Source: Phaeodactylum tricornutum CCAP 1055/1
Taxonomy: Eukaryota; Bacillariophyta; Bacillariophyceae; Surirellales; Neidiaceae
Direction: 5' to 3'
Assembly: GCF_000150955.2 (NCBI RefSeq)
Contig: NC_011692.1
Span: 124,001-188,000 of the forward strand
Length of the DNA: 64,000 nt
The stretch's first letter is position 1, and the number at the start of each line of letters is the position of its first letter. Positions 1 through 10,463 of the stretch are shown one piece after another. The notes below the pieces were generated by a model. It ran no database searches. It saw only the letters and a list, made by a program, of their open reading frames with translations, and had not been told where the DNA came from. Position numbers and translations under genes: made by a program.

Positions 1-709
1 CAGAGCTGGCGACTGTGTTAGAATTCCGTAAGCCTGATATGCCATCCTTCCTATTCAAACGACAGGCGTCTTCAGCATCGGTTTCCATATCGTAGATGTG
101 ATGTTGTTCTGATTCTAAGGTTCCTCGCGCCATCGAATTTTCTACTTCGGAAGAAGGGCTGTCGACTGCTTTTAGGAGCGAATCTAGATTTTTTGCGCTC
201 TCAGTCGAAACGACGTCGTCATCGCTGCTTTTATCTTCTGACGACTTGCTATAGGACTTCATATCATCACCGCTATCAACACTTTCCATAGAAGTCTCTT
301 TGTTCGCGTTGACTAGCGTTGCCTCTACCCCACGAGAAGCTTCTGCAGGAATGCGCTCTGCGCTGGCACTTTCGTCCAGTGAAGTTGAATCAGCCTCTGT
401 AACCTCATCTATGAGACCTTCTATGTAAGCATCAAGCTCTGCGTCTTCAGCATTTCCACCCCGGATCCCATTGGTTGTCCGTGACTTCTTTTGTTGTGGA
501 AGGCAATATCGAGATGGCGACAGCGTAGTGGCGATATTAGGCAGACAGTTCGTGCAAGTCAGAGACAGGGCAGTCAATGTTCCCAGTACAGTCCAGCTGG
601 ATCGATCTTTTCGTTTCCTATACGGTGTATGATCGGTTGTCATTTTATAGCAGTTTAGGGGTGGCCGTGCGGATGCTACCTGCTTTGGTTGACCAGCTTT
701 AACCATCAT
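1..709 (-). CDS. partial acidic single-pass membrane or secreted protein, unknown function
   Basis: The reading frame is open from an in-frame ATG pair at 709/706 down to the left edge, so the C-terminus is missing. An in-frame TAA lies upstream of 709. A second ATG at 643 would leave a 15-residue basic head (PYRKRKDR) followed by one hydrophobic stretch (WTVLGTLTALSLTC), which reads more like a signal peptide or signal anchor. The rest is Ser/Asp/Glu-rich low complexity, for example SSEDKSSDDDVV, with no domain I recognise. The hydrophobic head with an acidic disordered body resembles diatom secretory or plastid-complex proteins, but the target cannot be fixed from sequence. The start is uncertain between 709 and 643. 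Confidence 0.55.
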   Translation of the reverse strand, partial: MMVKAGQPKQVASARPPLNCYKMTTDHTPYRKRKDRSSWTVLGTLTALSLTCTNCLPNIATTLSPSRYCLPQQKKSRTTNGIRGGNAEDAELDAYIEGLIDEVTEADSTSLDESASAERIPAEASRGVEATLVNANKETSMESVDSGDDMKSYSKSSEDKSSDDDVVSTESAKNLDSLLKAVDSPSSEVENSMARGTLESEQHHIYDMETDAEDACRLNRKDGISGLRNSNTVASS

Positions 710-1149
710 TGTGCCTATGACAGAGGCTTACACTCAGATTTCTTATGTAAACCAGAGTCCAAATTTAGAGTAACCGACAGACAGGTGGAAGCCCTAATCA
801 AAATGTGGAGCACAGACAGCACACTTTGATCTTGGACTTTCTGGTTGCCTGCCACGTGACGACAACGCCACCACCGGGCCTAGAACTAGGAGCAGAATTA
901 TTGATAGTGAGCCCATCGTTGGCTAGCATTTCCTGGCCAACGCTAATATTGCTACAGAAAGGACTATTTTGAAATTGTTCGGTAATTTTATAAACCTGTT
1001 GCATAAAAACCGAATCGAAGGTTGTCCGCCGTTCCTCTGCAAAGAATCGCCCCCTGGCCAACCGTTGATCCATATCTAGTGCCTTTCACGCTGCCTTGTG
1101 CAACAGTTCACAGGGCATCGCTGATACATACAAAACTAATCGTCGCTTG
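710..1149. other. intergenic, one weak ORF only
   Basis: This stretch lies between two minus-strand genes. It holds one 91-codon minus-strand ORF (798-1073, starting MDQRLARGRF) with no recognisable domain and no convincing splice signals. I treat it as the 3' flank of the LRR gene and the promoter of the left-edge gene. Confidence 0.4.
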
Positions 1150-3741
1150 TTAGATCATGCGCGTAGGTGTTGGTGTACAAACATTTTGTCGATCACAGCA
1201 GGAAGTGCAACACAAGTCGGGGCACGTCACTTCCGGTCCCCCGCTCGATGACCCCGCACAATCCGCTTCCAATTCTTCAAACGGAACCCAGGTTTGCCGG
1301 ACTTCGCAGATGCTGTCTGGAATTGCGCCAGTCAACTGGTTTCCTTGCAACATCAACGATGACAGGACGGACAGCTGACCAAGCTCCGTGGGGATGCCTC
1401 CAAAAAAGTTGTTATCGTGCAGCCGTAGGAAACTCATGTTTGTAAGGTTGCCAATAGCCGGACTGATTGTGCCCGTGAAGTTGCAGTTGTACAAATCTAA
1501 GCGATCCAGCGATGTAAGTCCATACAGCTGTCCGGGAAGTTCACCACGAAAGCTGTTGAACTGCAATCGAAGACGCGCCAATTTGGAAAGATTCCCAATC
1601 TCGGTTGGTAACGCTCCCGTCAGATAGTTGCGATGTAACCAAATCTCCCCAAGCTGGCTCATCTGACCAACAGTGGTCGGCAGGGTTCCTTCCAATAAAT
1701 TACGGGACAATCGGAAGAACGAAACACTACTGAGATCCCCTATCTCGTCAGGCAATGTCCCTCGGAACAAGTTCTCAGACAGGAACAGCCCCTTCACATC
1801 TTCGAGGTTCTTTATTTCTGGTGGAATTTCACCTTCGATGCTGTTCTCGGCCAGGTTGATCCGGACCAAATTGCGAGCGCGCCACCATTCGAGTGGAACT
1901 TCCCCAGTGAACTTGTTGTAGTGTAATTCGATGTTAACCAAGTGCTTCATTTCGACAATCTCCGTCGGAAGCGAACCACGAAGGTTGCCCCAAGCCAGAG
2001 ACACTGACTGAAGGAATGGAAAGTAAGTAAGACCTTCAGGGAAAGGACCGGAGAGTCCGTTACCGTCTGTGATGATAAAGATACAGATTAGACAATCTAG
2101 TCAAACACGAAGAGCATCGACATGACCAATTTGCAATTGAAATATGTACTTACTGAGATCGATCGCTCGAACCTGACCGTATTCGTCACAAAAGACTCCG
2201 GCCCACTCGCACTCGGCTTCTTGTGACAACCACCGGGTCGAGGGGATACCCTCAAAAAACTCTGGGAAGATACTGAGTAGTTTCTCAAAGTTGCAAAAGT
2301 CAGTCTCGTTAGTGACAGTAGGGTTGCAATTTCTCCAAGGTCCGTCGACGACTGTGGCGAAATAGAAATAGGCCATCAAGTAGCGCTGCATGAAATTCGC
2401 AGCCTCAGGTTCAAGCTGCATGGGGTCTTCGTAGATCACCCATTCTACAGCCTTTGTATAGGGCGACACAGGATCGTTCAGCATTTCGCTACCAACGATA
2501 CGTTCCACTTGTTCGCGGATCCCGATCGTTTCGCGGTAGGGCACCGGCGGACCCAACGATCCCTCATTTCCGCTGGCCTTCATAGTAACACCCACTGCCG
2601 CACCCACACCGACGGCCACAATTATAATGAATGCTAAGACAAAGTACAAACGAAACCGACGATTGCGGTACATAGGGGGCTTGGCATCAGGATCGTACTC
2701 AACGGCAGCAGGGATAAACTCGTCACTTTCATCGTCCTTTACCGCCACTGCGACAGCCAGACCATTGGACATAGTGCCGAATTCCAAGTCTGTATCGTGA
2801 GCGTTACCCGCCCCCATGGCTTGCTCCGGGCGCCCCTCCCCGACCTTGGGCAGTTCGGATCCATCCTTGTCCCCCGACGGAATGTCCATTTGCTTTGACG
2901 GATCGTTCGTTACAATTATCGGTATCGTCTGCTTGGAAGAAGTCGGAGTGTCATAGCTACTCGTTGACACCCTACCATTTTTCCTCTTAGCGTCAATGTC
3001 AGCTTCCATTTCATCCAATTGACTGCGCGCCACGACTGCCGTCGTCGAGGCGGTGCGGGCTTTGCTAGTGACTTCATCGTCTAGCGAAGTAAGCTGAGCC
3101 ATAGCTCCGTGTCTCGGCGAGGCACCGTTTCCCTCCACCCCCCATTCTTTTCCTACGACGCGTTCCTCCAACGAATCAAGCTGCGCCCGAGCGCCAACGC
3201 TGCCTTCGCCTCGCACTTTATTCGTCACGGCGTCTTCCAGAGATGCCAGCTGCGCCCGGGCTCCTGGAATCGCAGCATTGACGTTGGTGACGTTTCCGAT
3301 CCGGGTCTTGGTCACCACAGCATCTTCGAGTGAGTTGAGCTGATCTCGAGCTCCAGGAGTTGTCGAAGACGAAGGGGCATTGTTGCGGACTTTGGCCGAC
3401 ACGGCGTCGTCCAGAGATTGCAGCTGGTCGAGTGTCGCTGGTGAAAAGCGACGCTTAGTGTCCGAGCCAGCAACGGCCGCCGGCTGTAGAACAGTGGATG
3501 AAAAAGCCCCTGGTCGGGAAACCCCTTCACTCCCACGGACTTGCTGCTTGCTCATGACATCCTGTTCTACTCGCGATAGCTGTTGTTTCGCGCTCGTATT
3601 GTTCGACCGTTTATTCTGAATTCGTTGGTCGAGACGAGCGGCTTGATCCGCAGGGACCGCTACGGCCCCGGGCTTGGTCACTAGCGATGAAGTACGCGCC
3701 GCGTTCTTTGCTTCCTTATCTTTCTCCGGTTGGGAAGGCAT
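1150..3741 (-). CDS. membrane leucine-rich-repeat receptor-like protein (2 exons)
   Basis: The CDS is complement(join(1150..2066,2154..3741)), 834 aa. The 87-nt intron (2067-2153) has a GTAAGT donor and a TCACAG acceptor, and removing it joins AIDL to NGNGLSGPFPEG, a typical LRR segment. The start is the ATG at 3741 (MPSQPEK); a GTG four codons upstream is not needed. The N-terminal 360 residues are hydrophilic and carry six copies of a unit with core QLxSLEDAV followed by T/S-K-x-R. A transmembrane helix (YFVLAFIIIVAVGVGAAVG) lies near residues 365-388. The C-terminal half has about ten plant-type LRRs (LxxNxLxGxIPxEIG) and ends in a Cys cluster (CPDLCCTSCCDRQNVC). There is no kinase domain. 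The LRRs are probably extracellular or lumenal and the repeats cytosolic (type II topology, inferred). The ligand is unknown; adhesion or signalling is a guess. Confidence 0.88.
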
Positions 3742-5358
3742 TTTTAGATCCACCGAAAAATCGGAGGTTCCAGAGTATTTGTTGTTCTTCTAAGGGAAAG
3801 AAAGAGCAAAATAAGCTGGGTTAGAGAGCAGCTCAAATCGAGAAATCTCGACCAGTTCCGAGTATATTTAAACGAAACGAAAGGCTGACGCAGTGCGGAA
3901 GAAAGTTTGTTCCATTGGACCAGACAAAAGTGGAAAGAAAGCAAAAGGAACAACGGGTACAAAGGAATCACCATGGTACGTACAACCCACAACCAGATTC
4001 GAGCGGAGAGAGGAGTTTGGCCGCTCCTAACTCTCTAACACATCTCGAAGGGGATGACTTGCAGAAAAAAGAATCTCAGAACGGTATTCGATATTAGCGG
4101 TATGACACATAGTTTCAGATATTGGGATGACCACATGACATATATTCCAATAAGATCGAACCCGCAAAGGTCACGCACAAGTATAATTAGAAAACTGGTA
4201 CCAACTTCGTTTTCTTTACGGTCAAGCGCCGAGACATTTATTTCTCAGATCGAGACCGGAACGCTAGTAGTGGATGGAAACAACTGACAGACGGAGTCCT
4301 TCCTCGCTTACAATTAGATCACCATGGCGTTCTCCGAATCCCGGTAGGTCTCATTCAAAAGACGAACAAAGACAAACAGCGCAATGCACACAAACCCTTG
4401 ATCATGCCTTCAATTTACCAATGATATGCTGTTGGATGGATTGTCATTAACGAATGCGTTATCAATGTCAACCTGGTCAATCGACTGATTTTGTTGCGAA
4501 ACGAAACCCAATCGAGTGGAAAGACGTCGAACGAACTTCACCGTACGTAAGGGGTATTCAAACATCATCTAACATGCACATGAACTCAACTCGAAAGGGA
4601 GTAGACTTACATTGGCCTCGAACATGATGAAAAATCTTGTTGCAACAGAGAACCAGTTGGGGGATCAAGTGTTGGGTGGAGTGCCGAGAAAAAAGTGAAC
4701 TCAGAGCTTTTCTTGGTGGACAGGTGGGCTGTTGCAGAGGACAAGCGAATTGCTAAATGTGATGATCCACACGTAGAACTTCTACCAGACTTAGCGTCAT
4801 CGGACCTTCTCCTATCGGGATTACCTGAGCCGCGCTTAGGGGGATATGTGTGTATTTGTAAGTCATTCAGTCATCTTAAATTCTTTTGTCCAATATGATC
4901 TGTTCTTAAACAGTACCTCAATATATGCAAACTGAAAACCACCTGTATCTTCCGGTGATTCCTTGGCAATCGGGAGCAGTAAAATGAAAATTAACAGATG
5001 TGTCCGAAAAATTCAAGGCATTAGTGCTGTAAGGGAAGACTGACGTACACATATGGGAGTCAGACGGAGTCACGGATGAATAGAAACCATCTCTACTAGT
5101 AGACCAAATCAGTGTCTTTATGTCCCCTTCCAATGCTCGTCGTCTCGTGCCAATTCCCAAATACCTTTTGGTGGCCAACCTGAGCTTTGAAAATTAGATA
5201 AAAGTAGGGCTTTAAAGTTTATGCGGGTGTGTGCACGCATAGAGACAGTTCGCTCCTGTCCAAGCCTTACCAATATATGGTGGGTCGAGAATCAGTGGGT
5301 AAGAGAAGTTATGCGCTTGACCTGGTGTTCCAGAACAAGATCTTGGGGTCCACACAAT
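3742..5358. other. long intergenic region, no convincing gene
   Basis: This 1.6 kb lies between the LRR gene start and the end of the methyltransferase gene. Only short ORFs (under 90 codons) with no domain or codon signature are present on either strand. It presumably contains the LRR promoter. No tRNA or repeat was recognised. Confidence 0.5.
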
Positions 5359-6390
5359 TCACTTTGTGGATACGTTGGTTTCCCCTTGACGCATGTATTC
5401 AAACAGAATAACACTCCCACACACGGCTGCATTCAAGCTCTCAATACCGGCTTTCATGGGAACGTAGACAGATTTCAACCTTGGTGATGTGACAGCTAGG
5501 TCATCCCGAATCGGTTTTGTCAGGCCGTTTCCTTCACTTCCAATGATCAAAGCATTTGGCCCACTCAACCAGTTAACCTCGTAATGGGACCTGCCGACTC
5601 CGTCTTCCAACATGGTAGCCGCCCAAAAATTGTTGCAACCCAAATGTACTAGTTTTTCCCGGCATTCATCCCAGTTTTCAAAAGTTTCGACTGGTATTTG
5701 AAAAGTCGTTCCCATGGCGGATCGAATAGCTTTCGGTGCCCATGGATCGCAGGATCCGGGCAGCAGCAACACTCCAGCGACACCTGTCGCCACACTTGAG
5801 CGTAGTAGAGTTCCCAGATTCCCCGGATCGGACACGCCATCGAGGACCAAATACAGCGGATTTTGAGGAGCATCCCTTCTCTCCAATGAAAAAATGGGGA
5901 TTTCCGTTATGGCCAGAATTCCCTGTGGCGTGATGGTGTCGCTACACGCGGCAAAGACCGGTGGCGTCACAGGAAGCGTGAGTGGTAGGCGGCTCTCGTC
6001 TTCACCGACAGCCCGGAGGATTTCAGGATAGTACTGCTCCCACTTGTCTGATGCAATAAAGATGCTTCGAACCAAATGATGGGTTTGTGGTTGTTTCAGT
6101 AGGTCGACAACCATCCGAGGTCCTTCCACGACGGTCTCGCGTTGCTCTAGTCGTTTTTTCCGTTTATTCAAAAGCGCTTGGATCTTCTTGACTGTATTGG
6201 ATTTAGTGGACGATATCAGAGTGCTTTCTCTATACGGTACCGTACTGAAAAGTCTGGTGAGATGCGTAGGTTTAGAGACACGGCTTCCGGTGCAAATGAA
6301 TGCTATTACTGCCATGGCCAACGACGGCGTCACCATCGTGGAGAATTCAGAAAATGGGAACGTCGAATCTCGGATTAGTTTGTTTCGCAT
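5359..6390 (-). CDS. TrmH/SpoU-family RNA 2'-O-methyltransferase, organellar type
   Basis: 343 aa, no intron. The family transfers methyl from S-adenosylmethionine to the ribose 2'-OH of rRNA or tRNA using a trefoil-knot fold. A substrate-binding region (about residues 60-150, with VEGPRMVVDLL) precedes the catalytic domain. All three SpoU motifs are visible: motif 1 DGVSDPGNLGTLLRS (about 179-193), motif 2 IIGSEGNGL (about 278) and motif 3 VPMKAGIESLNAAV (about 308). The first 60 residues are basic and hydroxylated with a hydrophobic segment, as expected for an organelle presequence; in-frame Met at residues 19 and 26 are alternative starts. It is closest in style to the bacterial RlmB/TsnR-like group and to mitochondrial MRM1/MRM3, but the exact substrate nucleotide cannot be assigned. 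It is head to head with the dehydrogenase gene (305 bp apart). Confidence 0.92.
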   Translation of the reverse strand: MRNKLIRDSTFPFSEFSTMVTPSLAMAVIAFICTGSRVSKPTHLTRLFSTVPYRESTLISSTKSNTVKKIQALLNKRKKRLEQRETVVEGPRMVVDLLKQPQTHHLVRSIFIASDKWEQYYPEILRAVGEDESRLPLTLPVTPPVFAACSDTITPQGILAITEIPIFSLERRDAPQNPLYLVLDGVSDPGNLGTLLRSSVATGVAGVLLLPGSCDPWAPKAIRSAMGTTFQIPVETFENWDECREKLVHLGCNNFWAATMLEDGVGRSHYEVNWLSGPNALIIGSEGNGLTKPIRDDLAVTSPRLKSVYVPMKAGIESLNAAVCGSVILFEYMRQGETNVSTK

Positions 6391-6695
6391 ATTTTTGTGG
6401 TGCGGATTGCGGAGGATTTACCGTAAGCTTTTGCATGTCTATTTCTCGTTGGCGTATGCACTTATAAAACGGGAGTTGAAGGGTCGCGTAGGTTTTCACG
6501 GCTTTTATATGTTCCCATTGCCAGGAGTTCCTTGGAACAAACGATGCCAATTCCCAGCGAGCGGAAACGATAGGAATCGAGGAGAACCTCTTCCTACAAC
6601 GGCAGCACCCAAACTTGATCAGCTCGAAAGCACAATCGAGAGAGTCGCCTGATCATATTGGAAAGACTTATTGACTGATCGCATCCGCGTCTTTC

Positions 6696-7754
6696 ATGTC
6701 ACCAATACCGACGTCTACCTTGCTGGTTCGAGGAGGCGTGGTTGCGCTGTTGGCCTCGAGCGCGACACTGCTCTATCAGAGATGGACCCACGAGCCGATC
6801 TTTGTGCCACACCCGGGTTCTCTTATTGGTCGGACGATTGTCATTACTGGCGGTACCGCAGGGTTGGGCTTGGAATCAGCCAAGCGCTTGGCGTACGGTG
6901 GTGCAAACGTAGTTGTGACCGCACGAAGCGTCGAGAAAGGAGAAAAGGCCGTCCAAGCTGTGCAAGACTACCTGAAAGAGAGCAATATCCCAGACAAGCC
7001 CAAGGTCTCTTTCAAAGTTGTGGATTTAAACAATCTTGCGTCCGTAAAAGAAGCGGCAAATTGGGATGATCTTGAGCAAATTGATGTACTCATGAACAAT
7101 GCTGGTGTTATGGGGTTGCCCGAGCTGGAATTAACAAAGGATGGTTTGGAAAAGCAAATTCAATCCAATCATCTGGGGCACTTTGTGTTGACAGCCGTAC
7201 TGACCCCAAAGTTTAGCGATAGAGCCCGTATCATTAGCGTCTCGTCGGAGGCTTATAAGTTTGCCAGGCAAGGAATTCTATGGGAGTATGTGTGGACTGG
7301 ATCTCCCGATTACGGCCCCTGGAAGTCATACGCACAATCCAAACTTGCCAACATTCTTTTCACGGCGGAATTGCAACGTCGCATCGACGACGCGGGAAAG
7401 TCTTGGAAAGCTGTTGCGCTCCATCCCGGTGTGGTGGCAACTAATCTGGGACGGAACTATTTTGGAGAAAATCTGTGGGACAGGATCCAAGCCGATAGGC
7501 GGACTCCACAGTGGTCGAGCCATCCCTTCCAGGAGTTGGGGGTGTATTTTTTGAAACTTGGTCTCAACACCCCCGTCCAGGGCGCCACGACACAGATTCT
7601 GTTGGCGAGTGGTGCCGAGGAGAGTCCAGGTTTGTACTATGCCAAATCCAAGCCACAAAAAGTGGCCGAATTTGCAACCGATCCGCACGCTGCCAAACGG
7701 TTTTGGAAGGAAAGTGAAGAATTGTCCAGTGTTGTTTTTGAAATTTCGGCTTGA
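6696..7754 (+). CDS. membrane-anchored short-chain dehydrogenase/reductase (retinol-dehydrogenase-like)
   Basis: 352 aa, single exon. A Rossmann-fold NAD(P)H oxidoreductase of the classical SDR type. The N-terminus has a hydrophobic anchor (LLVRGGVVALLASSATLLY, about residues 9-27). It is followed by the cofactor motif TGGTAGLG (about 49-56), the NNAG motif (about 134), a conserved VSSEA active-site Ser segment, and the catalytic YxxxK as YAQSK (about 212-216). A PGVVATNLGR segment follows, as in retinol dehydrogenases 11-14 and the WW-domain oxidoreductase group. Protochlorophyllide reductases share this fold, but their specific Cys motifs are not evident. The substrate is probably a lipid, retinoid or steroid at a membrane (inference). 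Confidence 0.9.
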   Translation: MSPIPTSTLLVRGGVVALLASSATLLYQRWTHEPIFVPHPGSLIGRTIVITGGTAGLGLESAKRLAYGGANVVVTARSVEKGEKAVQAVQDYLKESNIPDKPKVSFKVVDLNNLASVKEAANWDDLEQIDVLMNNAGVMGLPELELTKDGLEKQIQSNHLGHFVLTAVLTPKFSDRARIISVSSEAYKFARQGILWEYVWTGSPDYGPWKSYAQSKLANILFTAELQRRIDDAGKSWKAVALHPGVVATNLGRNYFGENLWDRIQADRRTPQWSSHPFQELGVYFLKLGLNTPVQGATTQILLASGAEESPGLYYAKSKPQKVAEFATDPHAAKRFWKESEELSSVVFEISA

Positions 7755-8574
7755 AAACTTTCTACTAATATACGATACTCCCCATGACCACCATTCTTTC
7801 GAGTATCGGTACGGATGTTAGTATCGAGGTGATAGTTCAGGAGTATTTGTCTCTGGGAAACGAGCTCAAAAACACGCTCGAGGCGCGTGCGGGGATCGCC
7901 AAAAAGTCTAAGCGCTTACAGTTAGGAAAGTACTGGAACGGAAACTTAAGAGAGATGGTTAACTTCATTGTAAAGCCCTAATCTTTTAAGCCTAGAAAAG
8001 AGGCAAGCCGTGCCATACTTGCTGCCACGACTATTTCAATAGTGTCACCTTTTGTATTGTTGCGCGCGTTGCGAGCCTTCTTGCAAGCAGGAATTTGCTT
8101 TTCACTGTCAGGTACCAGTGTACTAGAATGCTGGATTCTTCCTCGCCTCTGTCGAAGCCGAATGAACATAGGCAAACAGTGTCGTGGATAAGAGAGTCGC
8201 GTGAAGAATATCAGTCGTGATGAACACATCAGCAAATTAGGATGCGCAGTCGTCGCTCTCAGTGCCGTTACGACGTGACGATTTCTCAATATTTAAAAGA
8301 TTGAGCCACGTCACATAGAGAGTTTCCGTTGCCTACGCAAGCGTGTCCGTTCCGAATTTCCTCTCGGCCAAAACGGCACACAATGTTGCCGACGCGAACT
8401 AATGGCAAGGCCTCACTTTCTTTTCTTGTCACCCATCACAACGCCTTCGAGCAGGCAGACACAACGAAATCTTTGGCCTCTTTTTCTACAAACCCGCACA
8501 GCGTTCTGTTTCGAAAACTCTAGAAAACAAAGACATTCTTTTAGGCTCTCGTTCAATCCCATCCTTCTTGTAAA
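7755..8574. other. intergenic region, weak short ORFs
   Basis: It contains a 65-codon plus ORF (7784-7981) and a 103-codon minus ORF (7978-8289), neither with a recognisable domain. I see no RNA gene or repeat. It is likely the 3' UTR of the dehydrogenase plus the promoter of the small secreted protein gene. Confidence 0.4.
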
Positions 8575-8913
8575 ATGAGTACGAGCGTAGTTGGTTTTCT
8601 TTGCCTTTTGCTCTTGGCCTTGGTTTTTGGGTCATCCGGAGCCGCTCCCGTCATTGCGGTTGTCTCCACACCAACATCGGCCGTGGGAGTGCCGATCGAG
8701 ACAGTGACCGCGTCGGCTTTTCCCAAACAAGCTGCCGACGTGCTGCGCCAGTCCATTCAACAGCAATCGAGAAATCTGTCGTCGTCGAAGCAACGCATGC
8801 ATCCGTGCCCAAGACCGTCCGGTGGCCACAAATCGACCTGTTCCCGTCCGGGACCGGAAATTCTGGCCAAACCTCAGCGCATGTTTTGGAAGGCCGTCCG
8901 CGACGCAGCGTAA
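8575..8913 (+). CDS. small putative secreted protein
   Basis: 112 aa. The ATG is preceded by AAA and followed by a clear signal peptide: hydrophobic core VVGFLCLLLLALVFG, with likely cleavage after SSGA-A. The mature part is short, basic and Ser/Gln/Pro-rich with three Cys and no known domain. An overlapping frame (to 8984) stays open and ends with a Cys-containing tail (YIPQFCQCNEAQ), so the real C-terminus could lie in that frame if a small intron or a sequence error exists; I found no obvious splice pair. Function unknown. Confidence 0.45.
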   Translation: MSTSVVGFLCLLLLALVFGSSGAAPVIAVVSTPTSAVGVPIETVTASAFPKQAADVLRQSIQQQSRNLSSSKQRMHPCPRPSGGHKSTCSRPGPEILAKPQRMFWKAVRDAA

Positions 8914-9296
8914 ACGTGCACCAATGCCGATCCGACACGGACCACTACATTCCCCAGTTTTGCCAGTGCAATGAAGCGCAGTAAACTCTAGAGCCTTTGG
9001 ACATGTAAATAGATAAATCTAGAGACACATTAGAAAATACGCGTTGCTTGGCCTACGGATTTAGTAGTTGACTCGACTAGAGAAGCAGAGCCGCGTGGTT
9101 TGTGGGCATTAGAAAGGATACTCATGTCAATGCACACTGTTTGTCGATGCGGTTGGAATGCTTGAGGTCGTCCTCCGCGCATACACCCTACTATTGTGGA
9201 TGCACAATCTACCATATGCAAGTAACAGCACTAGCTTGTAGTGTACACGAAGTAGGCCCGGTATCGAAGGTGTGGCCGTAACATATCCCGGCGACT
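8914..9296. other. convergent intergenic spacer
   Basis: It lies between the 3' ends of the small secreted protein gene and the PsbP-like gene. No gene, RNA or repeat is recognised; it is presumably the two 3' UTRs. Confidence 0.4.
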
Positions 9297-10463
9297 CTAC
9301 CGGATGATCGCTTCCGTGGGACGAAAGCTCGCGGCAACTTTTCTGAGTTTCGGCTCCAAGATTGGGTCGTTCCAGGCTATTTCGGGAGCGACGACGGTCA
9401 TGGTGAAGAGTTTCGTCCGATCCTCCGAGACAGCCAGCACAGAAATAGCCCGTCGCCGGGCCCGGCTGTCGGGCGACCGCGTTGACTCGCCACGATCCAC
9501 GACGTATTCCAGTTGGTAGAGACCGTGCCGCTGTTCGTCAGCGTAAGCATCGACCAAGGTGGCGACGCGTCCCGATCCGGGTGGCGCCAGGGACCGTTGG
9601 AGGAGCGTGGTGGCAGCGACGGCGGGCGTTCCCAGAGTCGCTGCGAGGGAAAATGTGGGATCGGGTAGATTGGCCACCAGCACGGAGACGTTGGTATTGT
9701 CAAGCCCACCGGTACCGTCTTTTGGACCACGGTTCCTCCCGGGCGGACCAAAGGCGGCGTCGGGCAAAAGGGCGTTGCTTACGGACCGGAAAGACGACGA
9801 CAACGACGACAATGGTGTGGAAGACGGTTTCGTGGCCATGGCGAAATCGAGCGATCCCGCGTTTCGGGTGGCTTTGGCGAGTGCGAGACTGGTATCGGCG
9901 ACCCATTCCTTGGGAATGAGCATGGTGTATCCGTTGGCTCCACTGCGGACGCGTTTGTAGTCTCCGCGTGGGTAGTACGTGTCGAGACCGGAGGCCTCCA
10001 CAACTTCTTCGGGCACGAACTCAAGCAATTTGCTGGTGGAGCCCAAAAAGTTTGCCGCCAAGGCAATGGCGGTAGAGGATAATCCGGACAACAGAATGCG
10101 TCGGGGGGACGTGCCCATGGCGGTCATGAACTGTTGGGACGTGGGTGTTGTTGTGGTGGACACGTTAGTGTTTGTTGTAGACATTCTTGTTGATTGGGGC
10201 AATACCGGACCGACGTCATCGATTGCGGTATTGGGAGTATGAGTATCTTGATTATTGCTGGACTGGTTGGCGAGTAGCGTTGAAACCGTGTGATGAAGAC
10301 GTCGTGAACCGGAAAGTCCGTCACGCTGGACACGAACGGTTGTACCGCCGCTCCCGGCAAACCCGTGCGGGTACTGCATCAACGTGCCATACAGCAACCA
10401 TCCAACGTAGCCGTGCCACCGCCGTTGATGATGACGATGACGATGACGATGCCGACCAATCAT
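9297..10463 (-). CDS. PsbP-domain protein, thylakoid lumen
   Basis: 388 aa from the ATG at 10463; an in-frame ATG at 10583 would add 40 residues, but that stretch includes the CT-rich repeat at 10491-10505 and weakens the signal peptide. From 10463 there is a basic head, a hydrophobic core (YVGWLLYGTLMQ) and HGFAG, which fits the diatom plastid cleavage rule of A/G before F. A second signal (SPRRILLSGLSSTAIALAA) has the twin-arginine form used for Tat import into the thylakoid lumen. The PsbP fold starts at YPRGDYKRV and runs through GYTMLIPKEW, VSVLVANL, YQLEYVV and LRKVAASF. A Ser/Gly/Pro-rich insert of about 45 residues lies after the first strands. PsbP-like proteins support photosystem assembly or the NDH complex; true oxygen-evolving PsbP is not expected in diatoms, so this is a PPL/PPD-type paralogue. 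Confidence 0.85.
   Translation of the reverse strand: MIGRHRHRHRHHQRRWHGYVGWLLYGTLMQYPHGFAGSGGTTVRVQRDGLSGSRRLHHTVSTLLANQSSNNQDTHTPNTAIDDVGPVLPQSTRMSTTNTNVSTTTTPTSQQFMTAMGTSPRRILLSGLSSTAIALAANFLGSTSKLLEFVPEEVVEASGLDTYYPRGDYKRVRSGANGYTMLIPKEWVADTSLALAKATRNAGSLDFAMATKPSSTPLSSLSSSFRSVSNALLPDAAFGPPGRNRGPKDGTGGLDNTNVSVLVANLPDPTFSLAATLGTPAVAATTLLQRSLAPPGSGRVATLVDAYADEQRHGLYQLEYVVDRGESTRSPDSRARRRAISVLAVSEDRTKLFTMTVVAPEIAWNDPILEPKLRKVAASFRPTEAIIR
10429..10461. repeat. GAT/GAC-rich trinucleotide microsatellite
   Basis: A run of GATGAC units overlaps the start of the PsbP-like gene. On the minus strand it encodes an Arg-His alternation (RHRHRHRH) in the n-region of its signal peptide, so length changes here would alter only the charge of the presequence head. 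Confidence 0.6.

Noticed and set aside
4054-4287. Short plus-strand ORF in the LRR/methyltransferase interval
   Set aside because: No domain, no signal peptide and no splice partners; typical of chance ORFs.
6188-6652. 154-codon plus-strand ORF overlapping the start of the methyltransferase gene
   Set aside because: It is antisense to the N-terminal coding region of a well-supported gene and has no domain.
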